A stretch of 44,890 bases of DNA from Parcubacteria group bacterium GW2011_GWA2_40_23 (GTDB lineage: Bacteria; Patescibacteriota; Patescibacteriia; UBA11705; JABHMO01): the NCBI GenBank assembly GCA_000996245.1, contig LBYP01000006.1, positions 1 to 44,890 on the forward strand. The letters are read 5' to 3'. Positions 8,160 to 17,000 of the stretch are shown here, in pieces (the first letter of the stretch is position 1; each line of letters opens with the position of its first letter). The translations under genes and the position numbers were made by a program. Under the pieces are notes generated by a model. It had not been told where the DNA came from and did not search any database. It worked only from the letters and a program-made list of their open reading frames with translations.

Positions 8160-8188
8160 TTGACTTTTAGAACTAGATTCAGTAAGGT
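8160..8188 (+). promoter_or_regulatory. Promoter of the T2SF-domain unit
   Basis: TTGACT, 17 nt, TAAGGT. The leader contains CAGT-ACA-ACTG, a small hairpin. Confidence 0.5.
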
Positions 8189-8218
8189 AAAAACAGTACA
8201 ACTGCTTTGAGAGCTATC

Positions 8219-8794
8219 ATGGCGAAGAAGCTCCGAGTCAGCAAAAGCGATGAGATCGAATTCTGCGAACTGATGGGACTGCTCCTCTCCTCCGGAGTAC
8301 CGATCCTCGACGTCTTCGACACCCTCGCTACGCACTTCGAACGGGAGAGTTCGCTCGGCCGAGCAATCCTTCGTGTGAAGCAAGGCGTTTGCGAAGGCAA
8401 GAGCATGAGCGTCCCCATGGAGGAGATGGGTTTTGCGAATAGTCTCTGCGCTACTGTCACCGTCGGTGAGGCGAATGGCCTGCTCGATACCTGCTTCATC
8501 AAGTACGCGGTCCTGCTCCGAGAGCCGAAGCACAGTGACGAGAAGAAGTTCTTCCAGTTCTTCTCCTTTTTCCTTGACCTCGGTCTGAACACACAGAAGA
8601 GTCTCATGCTGACAGCCGAACACTTCGGAAACGCATTCTACAAGAGGATCATGCAAGTTGTTCAGCATATCGACAATCGCCAGCCCCTCGCCCGAGCACT
8701 CAAGCTCGAAGGATTCAGTGTCGTCGCATGCTGCCTCGTCTCCGCGAACAGCAATACCCCCGCCCTGAACCGATACGCTGATCTCATCTCCTGA
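8219..8794 (+). CDS. Compact T2SF (GspF/PilC-like) domain protein without membrane helices
   Basis: 191 residues from the ATG preceded by GAGAG; a TTG at 8207 in frame is an alternative. GspF/PilC proteins are polytopic platform proteins of type II secretion and type IV pili, about 400 residues, with two cytoplasmic T2SF domains. Here the first domain is clear: EFCELMGLLLSSGVPILDVFDTLA, then VKQGVCEGKSMSVPMEEMGF and ATVTVGEANGLLDTCFIKYA. A weaker second copy (FFQFFSFFLDLGLNTQKSLML) follows directly. The membrane segments that normally separate and follow the domains are absent, so it should be soluble. No pilus or secretion ATPase gene is in the window. GC-rich with its own promoter and terminator. 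Confidence 0.6.
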   Translation: MAKKLRVSKSDEIEFCELMGLLLSSGVPILDVFDTLATHFERESSLGRAILRVKQGVCEGKSMSVPMEEMGFANSLCATVTVGEANGLLDTCFIKYAVLLREPKHSDEKKFFQFFSFFLDLGLNTQKSLMLTAEHFGNAFYKRIMQVVQHIDNRQPLARALKLEGFSVVACCLVSANSNTPALNRYADLIS

Positions 8795-8802
8795 GCCCCA
8801 AG

Positions 8803-8836
8803 ACCGCCCTCGTTCACATCGAGAGCGGTTCTTAAT
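8803..8836 (+). terminator. Terminator of the T2SF-domain unit
   Basis: ACCGCCCTCG pairs with CGAGAGCGGT (one mismatch) around TTCACAT, followed by TCTTAATTTATT. Confidence 0.75.
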
Positions 8837-8867
8837 TTATTAATATAACATTAGGCCCACGTTTAAT

Positions 8868-8892
8868 AGTCCTGCACCCGCAGGGCTTTTTT
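8868..8892 (+). terminator. Second rplT-like terminator
   Basis: AGTCCTGC pairs with GCAGGGCT around ACCC, then TTTTTT. The arms are the same as those of the rplT terminator at 8121-8140. Confidence 0.8.
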
Positions 8893-8908
8893 GATCGCAG
8901 AGACCTGA

Positions 8909-8937
8909 TTGACTATTCTTAAAAAGTTAGTTATAAT
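8909..8937 (+). promoter_or_regulatory. tRNA-Asp promoter
   Basis: TTGACT, 17 nt, TATAAT, about 50 nt before the tRNA. Confidence 0.75.
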
Positions 8938-8950
8938 TCTAACAGTTTTA

Positions 8951-8976
8951 TGGGCTAGTGGTGCAGTTTGGCCCGA
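8951..8976 (+). other. Partial copy of a tRNA 5' half
   Basis: CTAGTGGTGCAGTTTGG matches CCGGTGGTGTAGTTTGG of the downstream tRNA-Asp except at three bases, but no anticodon or T-arm follows. It lies in the transcribed leader of the tRNA. Confidence 0.35.
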
Positions 8977-8986
8977 AACAACATAT

Positions 8987-9064
8987 GGACCGGTGGTGTA
9001 GTTTGGTTAACACATCGCCCTGTCACGGCGAAGATCACGGGTTCGAGTCCCGCCCGGTCCGCCA
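8987..9064 (+). tRNA. tRNA-Asp (GTC), CCA encoded
   Basis: 78 nt with CCA. GGACCGG pairs with CCGGTCC. The anticodon stem TCGCC/GGCGA encloses loop CTGTCAC with anticodon GTC at 9022-9024. The T-arm is CGGGTTCGAGTCCCG. Discriminator G and CCA (9062-9064) are encoded. The CCA is the start of a 32-nt hairpin running downstream. Confidence 0.95.
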
Positions 9065-9134
9065 TAAAGTACACACTACGTGTGACTTTATGGCAAGCCA
9101 TACAATGCACGATTCGCGTGACTTTATGGCAAGC
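9062..9134. repeat. CCA-anchored hairpin plus a second partial copy
   Basis: 9062-9093: CCATAAAGT pairs with ACTTTATGG, and inside it CACAC pairs with GTGTG around TAC. The first three bases are the tRNA-Asp CCA. A partial copy follows at about 9104-9134 (GATTCGCGTGACTTTATGGC). Each is followed by AAGCCATACAAT. Confidence 0.85.
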
Positions 9135-9168
9135 CATACAATACACTTCCTGAATGTACAACTAATTT

Positions 9169-9194
9169 ACTTCATATGAATATGAAGTTTTTTG
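9169..9194 (+). terminator. Terminator of the tRNA-Asp transcript
   Basis: ACTTCATAT pairs with ATATGAAGT around GA, followed by six T. Confidence 0.75.
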
Positions 9195-9199
9195 TTTAC

Positions 9200-9604
9200 A
9201 AAAAAATAGGCGCCGGTCTCATGAGAGAGACCGACGCCAGAAGGGGGGAAACGGCACTGAGTACCATGAACTGCTGAAACTTGAGACCAGAAACCTTTGG
9301 TCGACCAGCTGTGAAACAGACAGAGCCTGTTCACCTATTAAGCCGGAAGGGCCTCAGCTAGAGCAGCCATCCGAGGCATCGGTCAGTCCCTTGACGGGAA
9401 CTTAGTCACCTTAGCCATCGGTCTGGGCTTGAAAACTGCGAGACAAGAGCCTCACTACGGACTCTGAAGGACTTCCCTCTCGTCGGCGGTGCAGGACCCA
9501 CAGGAACGAACTCGAAACAGATCTCGAGCAGACTCCTCGGAGCAACACTCCACGTGACCCACGAAGCACCGTCCACCCGACTTTCCTCAGATACCGTTCC
9601 CCTT
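9200..9604 (-). ncRNA. Structured non-coding RNA, possibly a divergent RNase P RNA
   Basis: About 400 nt with no credible gene, bounded on the minus strand by a promoter (9612-9639) and a strong terminator (GGCGTCGGTCTC against GAGACCGGCGCC, 9209-9238, then seven T). The ends pair: GGGGAACGG (9594-9602) with CCGTTTCCCC (9245-9254), then CTGAG with CTCAG. Right after the closing helix is GAGGAAAGTC (9579-9588), which matches the first conserved region of RNase P RNA. At 9333-9348 it reads TTCCGGCTTAATAGGT, close to the last conserved RNase P region. However the two do not pair cleanly across helix P4, about 80 nt lie between the second and the closing helix, and the conserved GGTAAGAG region is not seen. 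An unrelated structured RNA is possible. Confidence 0.5.
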
Positions 9605-9611
9605 TGATTAA

Positions 9612-9639
9612 ATTATATCATTCTATTTTTATAATGCAA
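9612..9639 (-). promoter_or_regulatory. Promoter of the structured RNA
   Basis: On the minus strand TTGCAT (9634-9639), 16 nt, TATAAT (9612-9617), with the presumed start about 8 nt further at the closing helix. Confidence 0.7.
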
Positions 9640-9645
9640 ATCAGA

Positions 9646-9674
9646 TTGACATTTGCACAAAAAACGTTTATTAT
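9646..9674 (+). promoter_or_regulatory. Promoter of the 27-residue peptide gene
   Basis: TTGACA, 17 nt, TATTAT, diverging from the structured-RNA promoter only seven bases away. Confidence 0.7.
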
Positions 9675-9695
9675 CTATATATAAAACAATTATTT

Positions 9696-9779
9696 ATGGC
9701 TACAAAAAAAATTAAAAGAGGTATTGGTATCAAAATTCCAAGACTTAAACACTTAGTACGCGGTGGACGATCACGATAA
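9696..9779 (+). CDS. 27-residue basic peptide
   Basis: A very short gene starting MATKKIKRGIGIKIPRL and ending LVRGGRSR, followed by TAA. About a third of residues are Lys or Arg and there is no acidic residue, as in small ribosomal proteins of the bTHX, bL36 or bL37 type, although the sequence matches none that I know. It has its own near-consensus promoter and a terminator-like hairpin right after the stop, which implies strong independent expression. No SD. AT-rich like the native genes. I infer a small RNA- or ribosome-binding protein. Confidence 0.6.
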   Translation: MATKKIKRGIGIKIPRLKHLVRGGRSR

Positions 9780-9784
9780 CACCA

Positions 9785-9817
9785 AATGAGAAAGGGCTGC
9801 GAAGGGCTCTTTTTTAT
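9785..9817 (+). terminator. Terminator of the 27-residue peptide gene
   Basis: AAAGGGC and GGCTCTTT arms around TGCGAA with one bulge, then a T-run. Confidence 0.6.
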
Positions 9818-9839
9818 TTTACAAATAGAAATTTAACAA

Positions 9840-9925
9840 TAATCAAAAAAACAAGAAAGCAAGAAAACAAACATAGAAACTACAAATTGCTTCATTGCTT
9901 TTTTGCTTTCTTGATTATACCCAAA
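9840..9925. repeat. Inverted AAGCAAGAAAGC word repeat
   Basis: AATCAAAAAAACAAGAAAGC-type sequence is followed about 25 nt later by its inverse (TTGCTTTTTTGCTTTCTTGATT, split over the two lines near 9895-9917). The same words occur inside uvrB at 29662-29695. Confidence 0.65.
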
Positions 9926-9966
9926 GCTACTTTTACGCAATTTTAGCTACAAAACACCCACACCTA

Positions 9967-9995
9967 TTGACTTTTTATATTATATATGCTATGCT
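9967..9995 (+). promoter_or_regulatory. Promoter of the 165-residue orphan
   Basis: TTGACT, 17 nt, TATGCT. A GTTA-CTTAG-TTAAC hairpin follows in the leader. Confidence 0.6.
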
Positions 9996-10068
9996 AATAA
10001 GGTTACTTAGTTAACGAAAGGCTTGCTTTTACCGACCGTTTCAACCAACCTGTCTTGTGGAGGATTCC

Positions 10069-10566
10069 ATGTCCAAGCGTCGCACGTTCGTCCTGGCCAC
10101 CTACCAGACCCGCACCCAGCGCACCCACCGTTCGGACGACGAGTGTCCCGAGGAGCCGCTCAATTTCTTCGCTGGTTGCACCCCCGCGGTGCGCGACGAA
10201 GGATCCGGCCGGTTCATCGCCAACGACGTCCGGCCGCACGGCATCACGGACGACGAGTGCACCGACGACTGCGAGAAGCTGGTCTCGGCCGAGACGCTGA
10301 ACCCGGCGCACGCCAATGGCGCCCACTGGTTCCTCCGCCTCGAGACCACGACCGAGCGTCTGGTGCGCTTCGACCGCCCGCTGGTCGAGATGTCCCCCGA
10401 CGACGTGTTCGACATCACGTCAGACCCACTGGAGGCGCTCTGCCTCCGCGAGGACATCCTCAAGGCCCGCGCCGACGACGCCCACGCGCGACTGGTCCAG
10501 TCCGAGCAGCGCAAGCGCGCCATGAAGCGCATCATGCGCGAAGCCTCCGCCGCCGCCCACGCGTAG
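10069..10566 (+). CDS. Orphan soluble protein (GC-rich unit)
   Basis: 165 residues from the ATG that has GGAGG five bases upstream; a GTG at 10057 overlaps that SD and is unlikely. No family is recognised. The N-terminal half is acidic with two DDEC motifs and further Cys residues (DDECP, FFAGCTP, DDECTDDCEK), which could bind metal. The C-terminal third is a charged helix (LREDILKARADDAHARLVQSEQRKRAMKRIMREA). No signal peptide or membrane helix. It has the strongest GC bias in the window, in sharp contrast with the flanking AT-rich repeats, and its own promoter and terminator. Confidence 0.7.
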   Translation: MSKRRTFVLATYQTRTQRTHRSDDECPEEPLNFFAGCTPAVRDEGSGRFIANDVRPHGITDDECTDDCEKLVSAETLNPAHANGAHWFLRLETTTERLVRFDRPLVEMSPDDVFDITSDPLEALCLREDILKARADDAHARLVQSEQRKRAMKRIMREASAAAHA

Positions 10567-10584
10567 CGGCTCCCTCCGTTCTAT

Positions 10585-10627
10585 AAGGTTCCCGTAACTC
10601 CACCTGAGTTGCGGGACCTTTTCTTTA
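10585..10627 (+). terminator. Terminator of the 165-residue orphan
   Basis: AAGGTTCCCGTAACTC pairs with GAGTTGCGGGACCTT (one T-T and one bulge), then TTCTTT. Confidence 0.85.
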
Positions 10628-10750
10628 ATTTACTAATTACTAATCTAATACTAATCTACGAATAGTTACGAATGGTAATCTACGAAATAATATCATCAAC
10701 AAAAAACTAGCGACCAAATATTTTCTAGTCCCTAGTTTCGAGTCTCTATT
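10628..10750. repeat. TTACTAATC and CTAGTCCC word repeats
   Basis: Mixed words ACTAATTACTAATC, TACGAATAGTTACGAATGG and TTTCTAGTCCCTAGTTTCG. No gene. Confidence 0.6.
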
Positions 10751-10752
10751 CC

Positions 10753-10980
10753 CTAATCTTTTTTAAACAATCCCCACAAATCATAATGATTAATCACATA
10801 CAATCCCAATAACATGATCAAAAGAATAACAAACCAAAACAAAACAATCTTCCACTTGGAACGCCAAAAATCAACGTTCTTAATTACCTTTTCCCGACCA
10901 ACACGATACAAAATTAAACCGACCCAAGCAGCTAGGACTAAGATCACGATGGCGATAATGTATTCGTAGCGAATTTGCAT
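10753..10980 (-). CDS. Small two-helix membrane protein, unknown
   Basis: 75 residues with helices at about 7-25 and 46-65 joined by a basic loop (RVGREKVIKNVDFWRSKWK). No motif is recognised. AT-rich, no SD. It lies downstream of the giant surface-protein gene on the same strand, separated by repeats. Confidence 0.55.
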   Translation of the reverse strand: MQIRYEYIIAIVILVLAAWVGLILYRVGREKVIKNVDFWRSKWKIVLFWFVILLIMLLGLYVINHYDLWGLFKKD

Positions 10981-11080
10981 ATTACTTACTAATTACCTGC
11001 CTGCCGGCAGGCAGGCTAATCTTATTACTAATTTACTAATATTTACTAATTACTAGTCACTGGTCCCTAGTCGCCGGTCA
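10981..11080. repeat. Repeat block with CCTGCCTGCC palindrome copy 2
   Basis: TTACTAATTAC-type words flank the perfect 20-bp palindrome at 10996-11015 (identical to 1892-1911). They are followed by ACTAGTCACTGGTCCCTAG words. Confidence 0.75.
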
Positions 11081-14000
11081 CTAATCTTTCCTCAAAACGT
11101 CAAGATCATAATAACTCTCTTTATCAGTGCCTTCAACTTTCAGCGAATCATGATGCTGTATAACCGGATTATTTAATTGATGCTTAATTTGAGCTATAGT
11201 TAGCCTTGTTCCAGATGAAACGATTGGGATATTTGATGGTGGAACAGCTTCGACTGGTTTCTCTTCAACTACTGGAGCAAGTGCTTCGACGGGTACGTGT
11301 AAGTCTCGACTCACACGTACAGAGTTTACTTCAGCTGGCAACTCCACAGACGCTTCTATCTGTTCCGATTGTAATTGCTCAACTTGATTGATTGTTTCTT
11401 TGTTTAATTGTTTATTTGTTTGATTGTTTACTCGATTACTTGTTTGATTGCTTACTTGTTTATTTATTTGAGCCTTTCGCATCTTAATCTCTTCCGCCAA
11501 ATAAGCAGCCTCTTTCTGTGTTAAATCGAAGATATTACTCTTATAATTTTCATAACCTTCTTTGTCCCCGGTCAAATAATACTCACCTTTGCTAACAAGG
11601 AATCCATATTTGCCTTTGTTGTCTGTGACTTGTGTGTCGAGAAGTTTATTAAACCTCGTATCGAATACACGTACAACTGTTTTTCTCAGTTCCCTGCCTG
11701 TCAAAAAATCCTTAACAGAACCCCAGGTTAGTGGCTTGTGTGATTTTGCTAATCGTCTAAAGACAAAATAGATAATTATTTGAAAAACGACCAAAGCGCC
11801 AACCCAAACACGTGGGTTAACAATAAAAGAAATAATCGCTAAAACAGGACCGATTATAGTTAAAAGTGTTTGTACTTTTTTCCACATTAATCGTTTAAAG
11901 ATAGCTTTATCAGTTTCCATCTTTTTGTCTGGATCCACTGGTATAGCCTTGTTAATAATGCCACTCTCGCCTTCCTTAACTTCAATAATGCCTCCATTAT
12001 AAAGGTTCTGATATTCACCATCAACAATATTTTCATCAATTGGAGCAGATTCACCTCCCGCAATATGTAAACCAATGAGTTGAGGAATAACTTCACTTGG
12101 GAATTTATGTTCTTTCTTACTGACTTCTATATAATACTTACCTGGTTTAACAAAGAAATGGTATCGCCCTTGCTTATCTGTCACTCTAGTTGTTACTAAG
12201 TGATTTGTGTCAAATTCAAAGAGACGGATAATTGCAAGATCAATTGGCTTCTTGGTAATTGAATTATAGATCACGCCCCAATTATGTTTTTTGCGTTTTG
12301 CCAGAATCATGAGCGGTTGAGTAAACAAGAACTGCAAATATGTTAGAAGACCAACCCCAGCCGCACCGGTTGCACCGACAGTTGCGATTGAAGCTACACT
12401 AGCAACAGTAGCAGCAATAGTAATTGGTTCTTGAACAATATCGTTTACTTCCTGAACTACTACGTTATCGATTGTTGCATTCATTATTTGTTTAACGCTG
12501 GCTTTTACTTCAGCAAAATCTTTTTGAGTTAAGCCACTTACTATTGTTGAAATTATATCTGCGGCTTTATCTTCAGTATTTGTTGTCACAATAATTTCAA
12601 TAGGCACTTCAACTATTTCATCTGTTTCATCTGAATCAGTTAAACTAACACAACCCGGATCTGCCGGATAATCTGTTTTCCCATCATTATCATTGTCTAA
12701 ATTATCGCTACAAGCATTCCTGCCTCCATCTGGTATTTCTATCATACAAATTCCACAATCTCCAGCACATGAGTTGCAGGTTTCATTTCCGTTGCAAACA
12801 TTATCTCCGCAAACTGGAATAGAGGGGCAAACACCACAATCTCCAGCACAGGAAGTGCAAGTTTCAATTCCATTGCAAATATTATCGCCGCAGACTGGAA
12901 GAACCGGACAGACACCACAATCACCGGAACATGAATTGCATGTTTCGGCTCCATTGCAAACATTATCACCACAAACTGGGACAACGGGACAAATTCCACA
13001 ATCACCGGCACATGAATTGCATGTTTCGGCTCCATTGCAAACATTATCGCCGCAAACAGGAACAACAGGACAAACTCCACAATCGCCAACGCAGGTTTCG
13101 CATGTTTCAGTTCCATTACATTGTGTGTCACCACAAACAGGTAGCACAACCTCGCCCGCTTCTCTTATGCCTACAACTGAAATAGTATCTGACACAACCG
13201 TTTGGATAGTAAGATCTAAATCATTGAGTGTATTTCCATCACTATCAACACTCTTAATTTCATCTTCATCAAGATTAACGTTAATTGGATCACTGGTGAC
13301 TCGTAGACTTCCTTTCTTAGTTGCTAGTGTTGAGCCTGTTAATTCAACAGCATGCGTGGCGTTATTATGTGAAAATCTAACTTTGGCAGTAACAGCCATT
13401 CTAAAATAATTCCAACCAGGTCCAAGAATAACCTCACATACTTGACCACTAGCACAGGTTACTACCTCACCAATAATTGCATTTGTTGTACTGTTGCTAT
13501 TTGTTGTTCCAGTACCCTCTGTATATGTGACGCTAGCAATGTCAATGATTGTATTACCCACTGAACCAGTAACATTAGCCTTGAACTCCAAAACGCCTTT
13601 AGCATCAGAAGCGAGCTCTCCGACATTACAGCTAATTAAGTTGTTGGCATAAATACATTTACTTCCAGTGCTGGTGAGTGAACCAGCAACATAAGTAGAT
13701 CCACTCGGTATTGGTTCGTTCACAAGAACGCTATGCGCAGTTTGGCCGCCATTATTTAAATATTCAACTTGATAAGTTAGTCTATCACCGGCTTTAACAT
13801 CAACGCCACTTTGATTTTCAAAAGCTTGGACTTGGACTGTGCTGTAAACAAGGAAAGCAGTTATGCAAACCACCACAACTTTCATGCACAAGCCGAACAA
13901 GAAGCCCATGAAACCTAAATTTGTTAATTTATAAAAACGATGGTGGTTTCTGTATATCAACCCATGTTTAGCTGCCTTCTTCCCGTGTAAAAATTCAAAT

Positions 14001-17000
14001 AACAGATCCCCATTATTACCAACAAAATCAGTAAACAATATTTTATGTATATGCTTTAAATGTTTGGCTTTGGGATGTGCATTTAATAATAACAACATCA
14101 GGAACAAAAGAACCATAATCCCGGCAATGAGTGTATAAACATTAGTATAACGTTGGATAAGTGGAACTATTTTAATTTTTTGCGCTGTATCAGTGCCCGC
14201 AAAAACTGCTTGTCCCAAATAAACACCAGCAACAGGAACCGCCAAGTTCACACCGACCTTCTTGCTTAAAACCAAATTTGCATTCGCTGGTCTATAAACA
14301 ACAATACTTTGGCTCGCAGAGAAATCTGTCTCTACATCATCGCCATTTTGCGCTTGGACCTTAAAATCATACATGGCATTGTTCGTCAGTGCAGTAATTG
14401 GGATGCTCGAACCACCAGCTAGCCACTCACTATATGTTTTAAAGATTCTATTTACGCCTAATTTATAATCTCCTTGCAACCACTTACCTAAACTTGTTTC
14501 ATAAATAGCGTATTTTGTAGTATTGGGATTACTGTTCTCGTTGATTGATAGCGCGACGGAAGTATTGCCCGTAACAACCAAGCCGGAAATGCTTGGCGTA
14601 TTAGCATATGTATAAATCGGGCCTAAACTTGCCGAGCTGCTTTCGCCATCACCATTATAAGCAGTGACATTTCTTTGATATCGCGTATTTGGATTTAGCC
14701 CTGTTTCAACTATATACGACAAATTAGCAGAACCAACATCACTTATGAGCGTTGGGGTCTCATCATACAATCTAAAACCATATTCCACTCCGGAAGTGTC
14801 AGCAAAATTCCACTGGATTGAAGTTGGAGAAACAACTGTTGGTTCCAAGCGATTTGGTGTTGTTGGTGGATTTAGATGACAATCAGTGCATGCAATTATA
14901 TCATCCGTTGAATAACTAATGGACACATCATACAAGACTGACGTTTCAGCTGCGTCCTCAGCATTCAATTCTGCTTTCCATAACAATGATGTACCCGTAT
15001 TTTCAAAAGTCCATTTGCTTTCTGGAGTCACTGGACCTTCCCATAAATATTCTACTCCAACATCAACAGGCAAAGAATAAAGTTCATTATCAGCTGTTAA
15101 AATGACGTAGCTTGAAGATTCCCCACTTTCGAAAAGATCACCAGATAAAATATCGACAAAAACACCTACGTCCTGCAAAGTGACCGTTTCGCAAGCATCA
15201 TCACTGGTTAAAACCGTACCGTTTTCACCGACAAGAATACAATATCCATCCGAATCGCAATTTACGGATGTTAAATTTTCCGTTGTTCCACTTTCTATCA
15301 CTACAGGGTCTTCTCCAATATTTTGATGCCAAAGTGTGCCATTATCGCCAACATAAACCCCAAAGTTACCCTCCACATTAACCACAAAATCGTTCATATC
15401 AACGCCTGCAGATAAGTCCTCTTTCGTAAAACTTACTCCATCATCAGAAGTAATAGCAGTTATATTTCCTTCTTCATCAGCATCACCATAAACATAAACA
15501 TTGTCTTCTGTAATGACAACTGCGTTCAAATTAGCTGAAGTTAGAGCAGGTATAATAGAACAAACGGGTGAACCTTCACCACTGCTATCGATTTTCATTA
15601 TAAGCCCATCTTCACCCACCACATACCCATAATCTCCCGAGACAGCAATATCGCGCAAACCTGAAACAGTTAAATTCGTACAAACCTCAACTACTCCCGC
15701 ATCAATCAGATAAATTTTTGAGTCCGTTACCATTCCAGGCCAAGAAACATCAACAATGTCTCCCACTAAAGGATCACTGATGTCTCCCCAAATTGTCAAA
15801 TCAGTTGAATTGTATGATGAACCAGCATCACCATAAAGCAAACATGTGCTATTATCATCTTCATCAAAGCAATCAACACCATTTAATTCTGCTTCCGGAA
15901 GTCCCGCGACACTAATCCAATCCGGTGGCACTTCAACCCCTGCACTCAAATAATAATCAATGCTCGTCTCAGCAGAGGTTAACCCGTTCACCGACAAAGT
16001 CGCCGAAAGAATATCATCGTCCGTTGTTGCAACTACAGCTGACTGAACAATACCAGCAACTTCTGTTGAAAATTCTTGTTTTTGTGTGTAACGATAATTA
16101 ATACCATAATTTTCAGCATTTTTGGTGAAAAAATCCATATCGCCATCAGAATCATAATCACCATAAGCAACTATGCGCGTTGGATCTTCGGCACTAAACA
16201 TACTTTGTTCTTCCACAAAAGACCAATTGCCCTGATTGCGTAAAATATAATTTCTCATGTCGCCGACATTTTCCGTAATAAATATTATGTCGAGATCATT
16301 ATCGTTATCAAGATCAACGCTTTCCGCCGGCCCTCTGCCCATATCAGCATAGTTAAACGACAGAGAAAACTGCCCTGCTCCATTGTTTACAAAGAAATGA
16401 CCATCAGAAAAGATATCTAAATCACTATCATTATCAAAATCGCCTAGAGTGGCATTAGAAAGATTCTCAATAGGACTTTCTATTTCAGCACCAACAAACA
16501 TTCCCGCGCCATTATTCAAATAAACAAACATGGGTCTCTCCTCACCCACAAGCAAAGGTAAAACCAAATCCAAATACCCATCGCCATCAACGTCACCCAG
16601 ATCAAAACTCGTAGTCGCGTCAGTGGTGCCATCAAAAGCATTATGCTCTTCAGTAAAATTACCCAAACCATCATTGAACCAAACCTCCACTTGGTTAGGT
16701 ACCGGCGTGTCTTCACCACTTAAAAAGACAACATCATAATCCCCGTCATTATCAATATCACCAGTGCGCATGTAAGTTGTTTGATAGTCCCCTTGGCCAA
16801 TACCATCAGGAACTAGCGCAAATCCGCCTAATCCATCATTAATAAAAATACTATTTTTGCCACCAGAAACAGCTTCAATCACATCCAAATCTCCGTCATT
16901 ATCAAAGTCCGTTGCCGCGGCCTTATAAACGACACCCACAAAAGCCATACTTCCTTCAACGGCCATCTCAGTATAAGAACCATCACCCTGATTCAATAAC

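Noticed and set aside
8207-8218. TTG start for the T2SF-domain gene
   Set aside because: It would overlap the GAGAG sequence that serves as SD for the ATG at 8219, and adds only four residues.
8955-9161. Frames across tRNA-Asp
   Set aside because: They read the tRNA and its hairpin repeats, with the same CHKVTRSVYF-type peptide as at 6571.
12693-13409. Plus-strand 238-codon frame inside the giant gene
   Set aside because: Its repetitive peptide (LSPQTG, QTPQSPAHE) is the reverse reading of the Cys-rich repeats of the surface protein.
14870-14900. Cytochrome c site in the giant protein (CTDCH)
   Set aside because: There is a single CxxCH in over 3300 residues, no other heme ligand pattern nearby, and no cytochrome maturation genes in the window. 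It may be a metal site or nothing.
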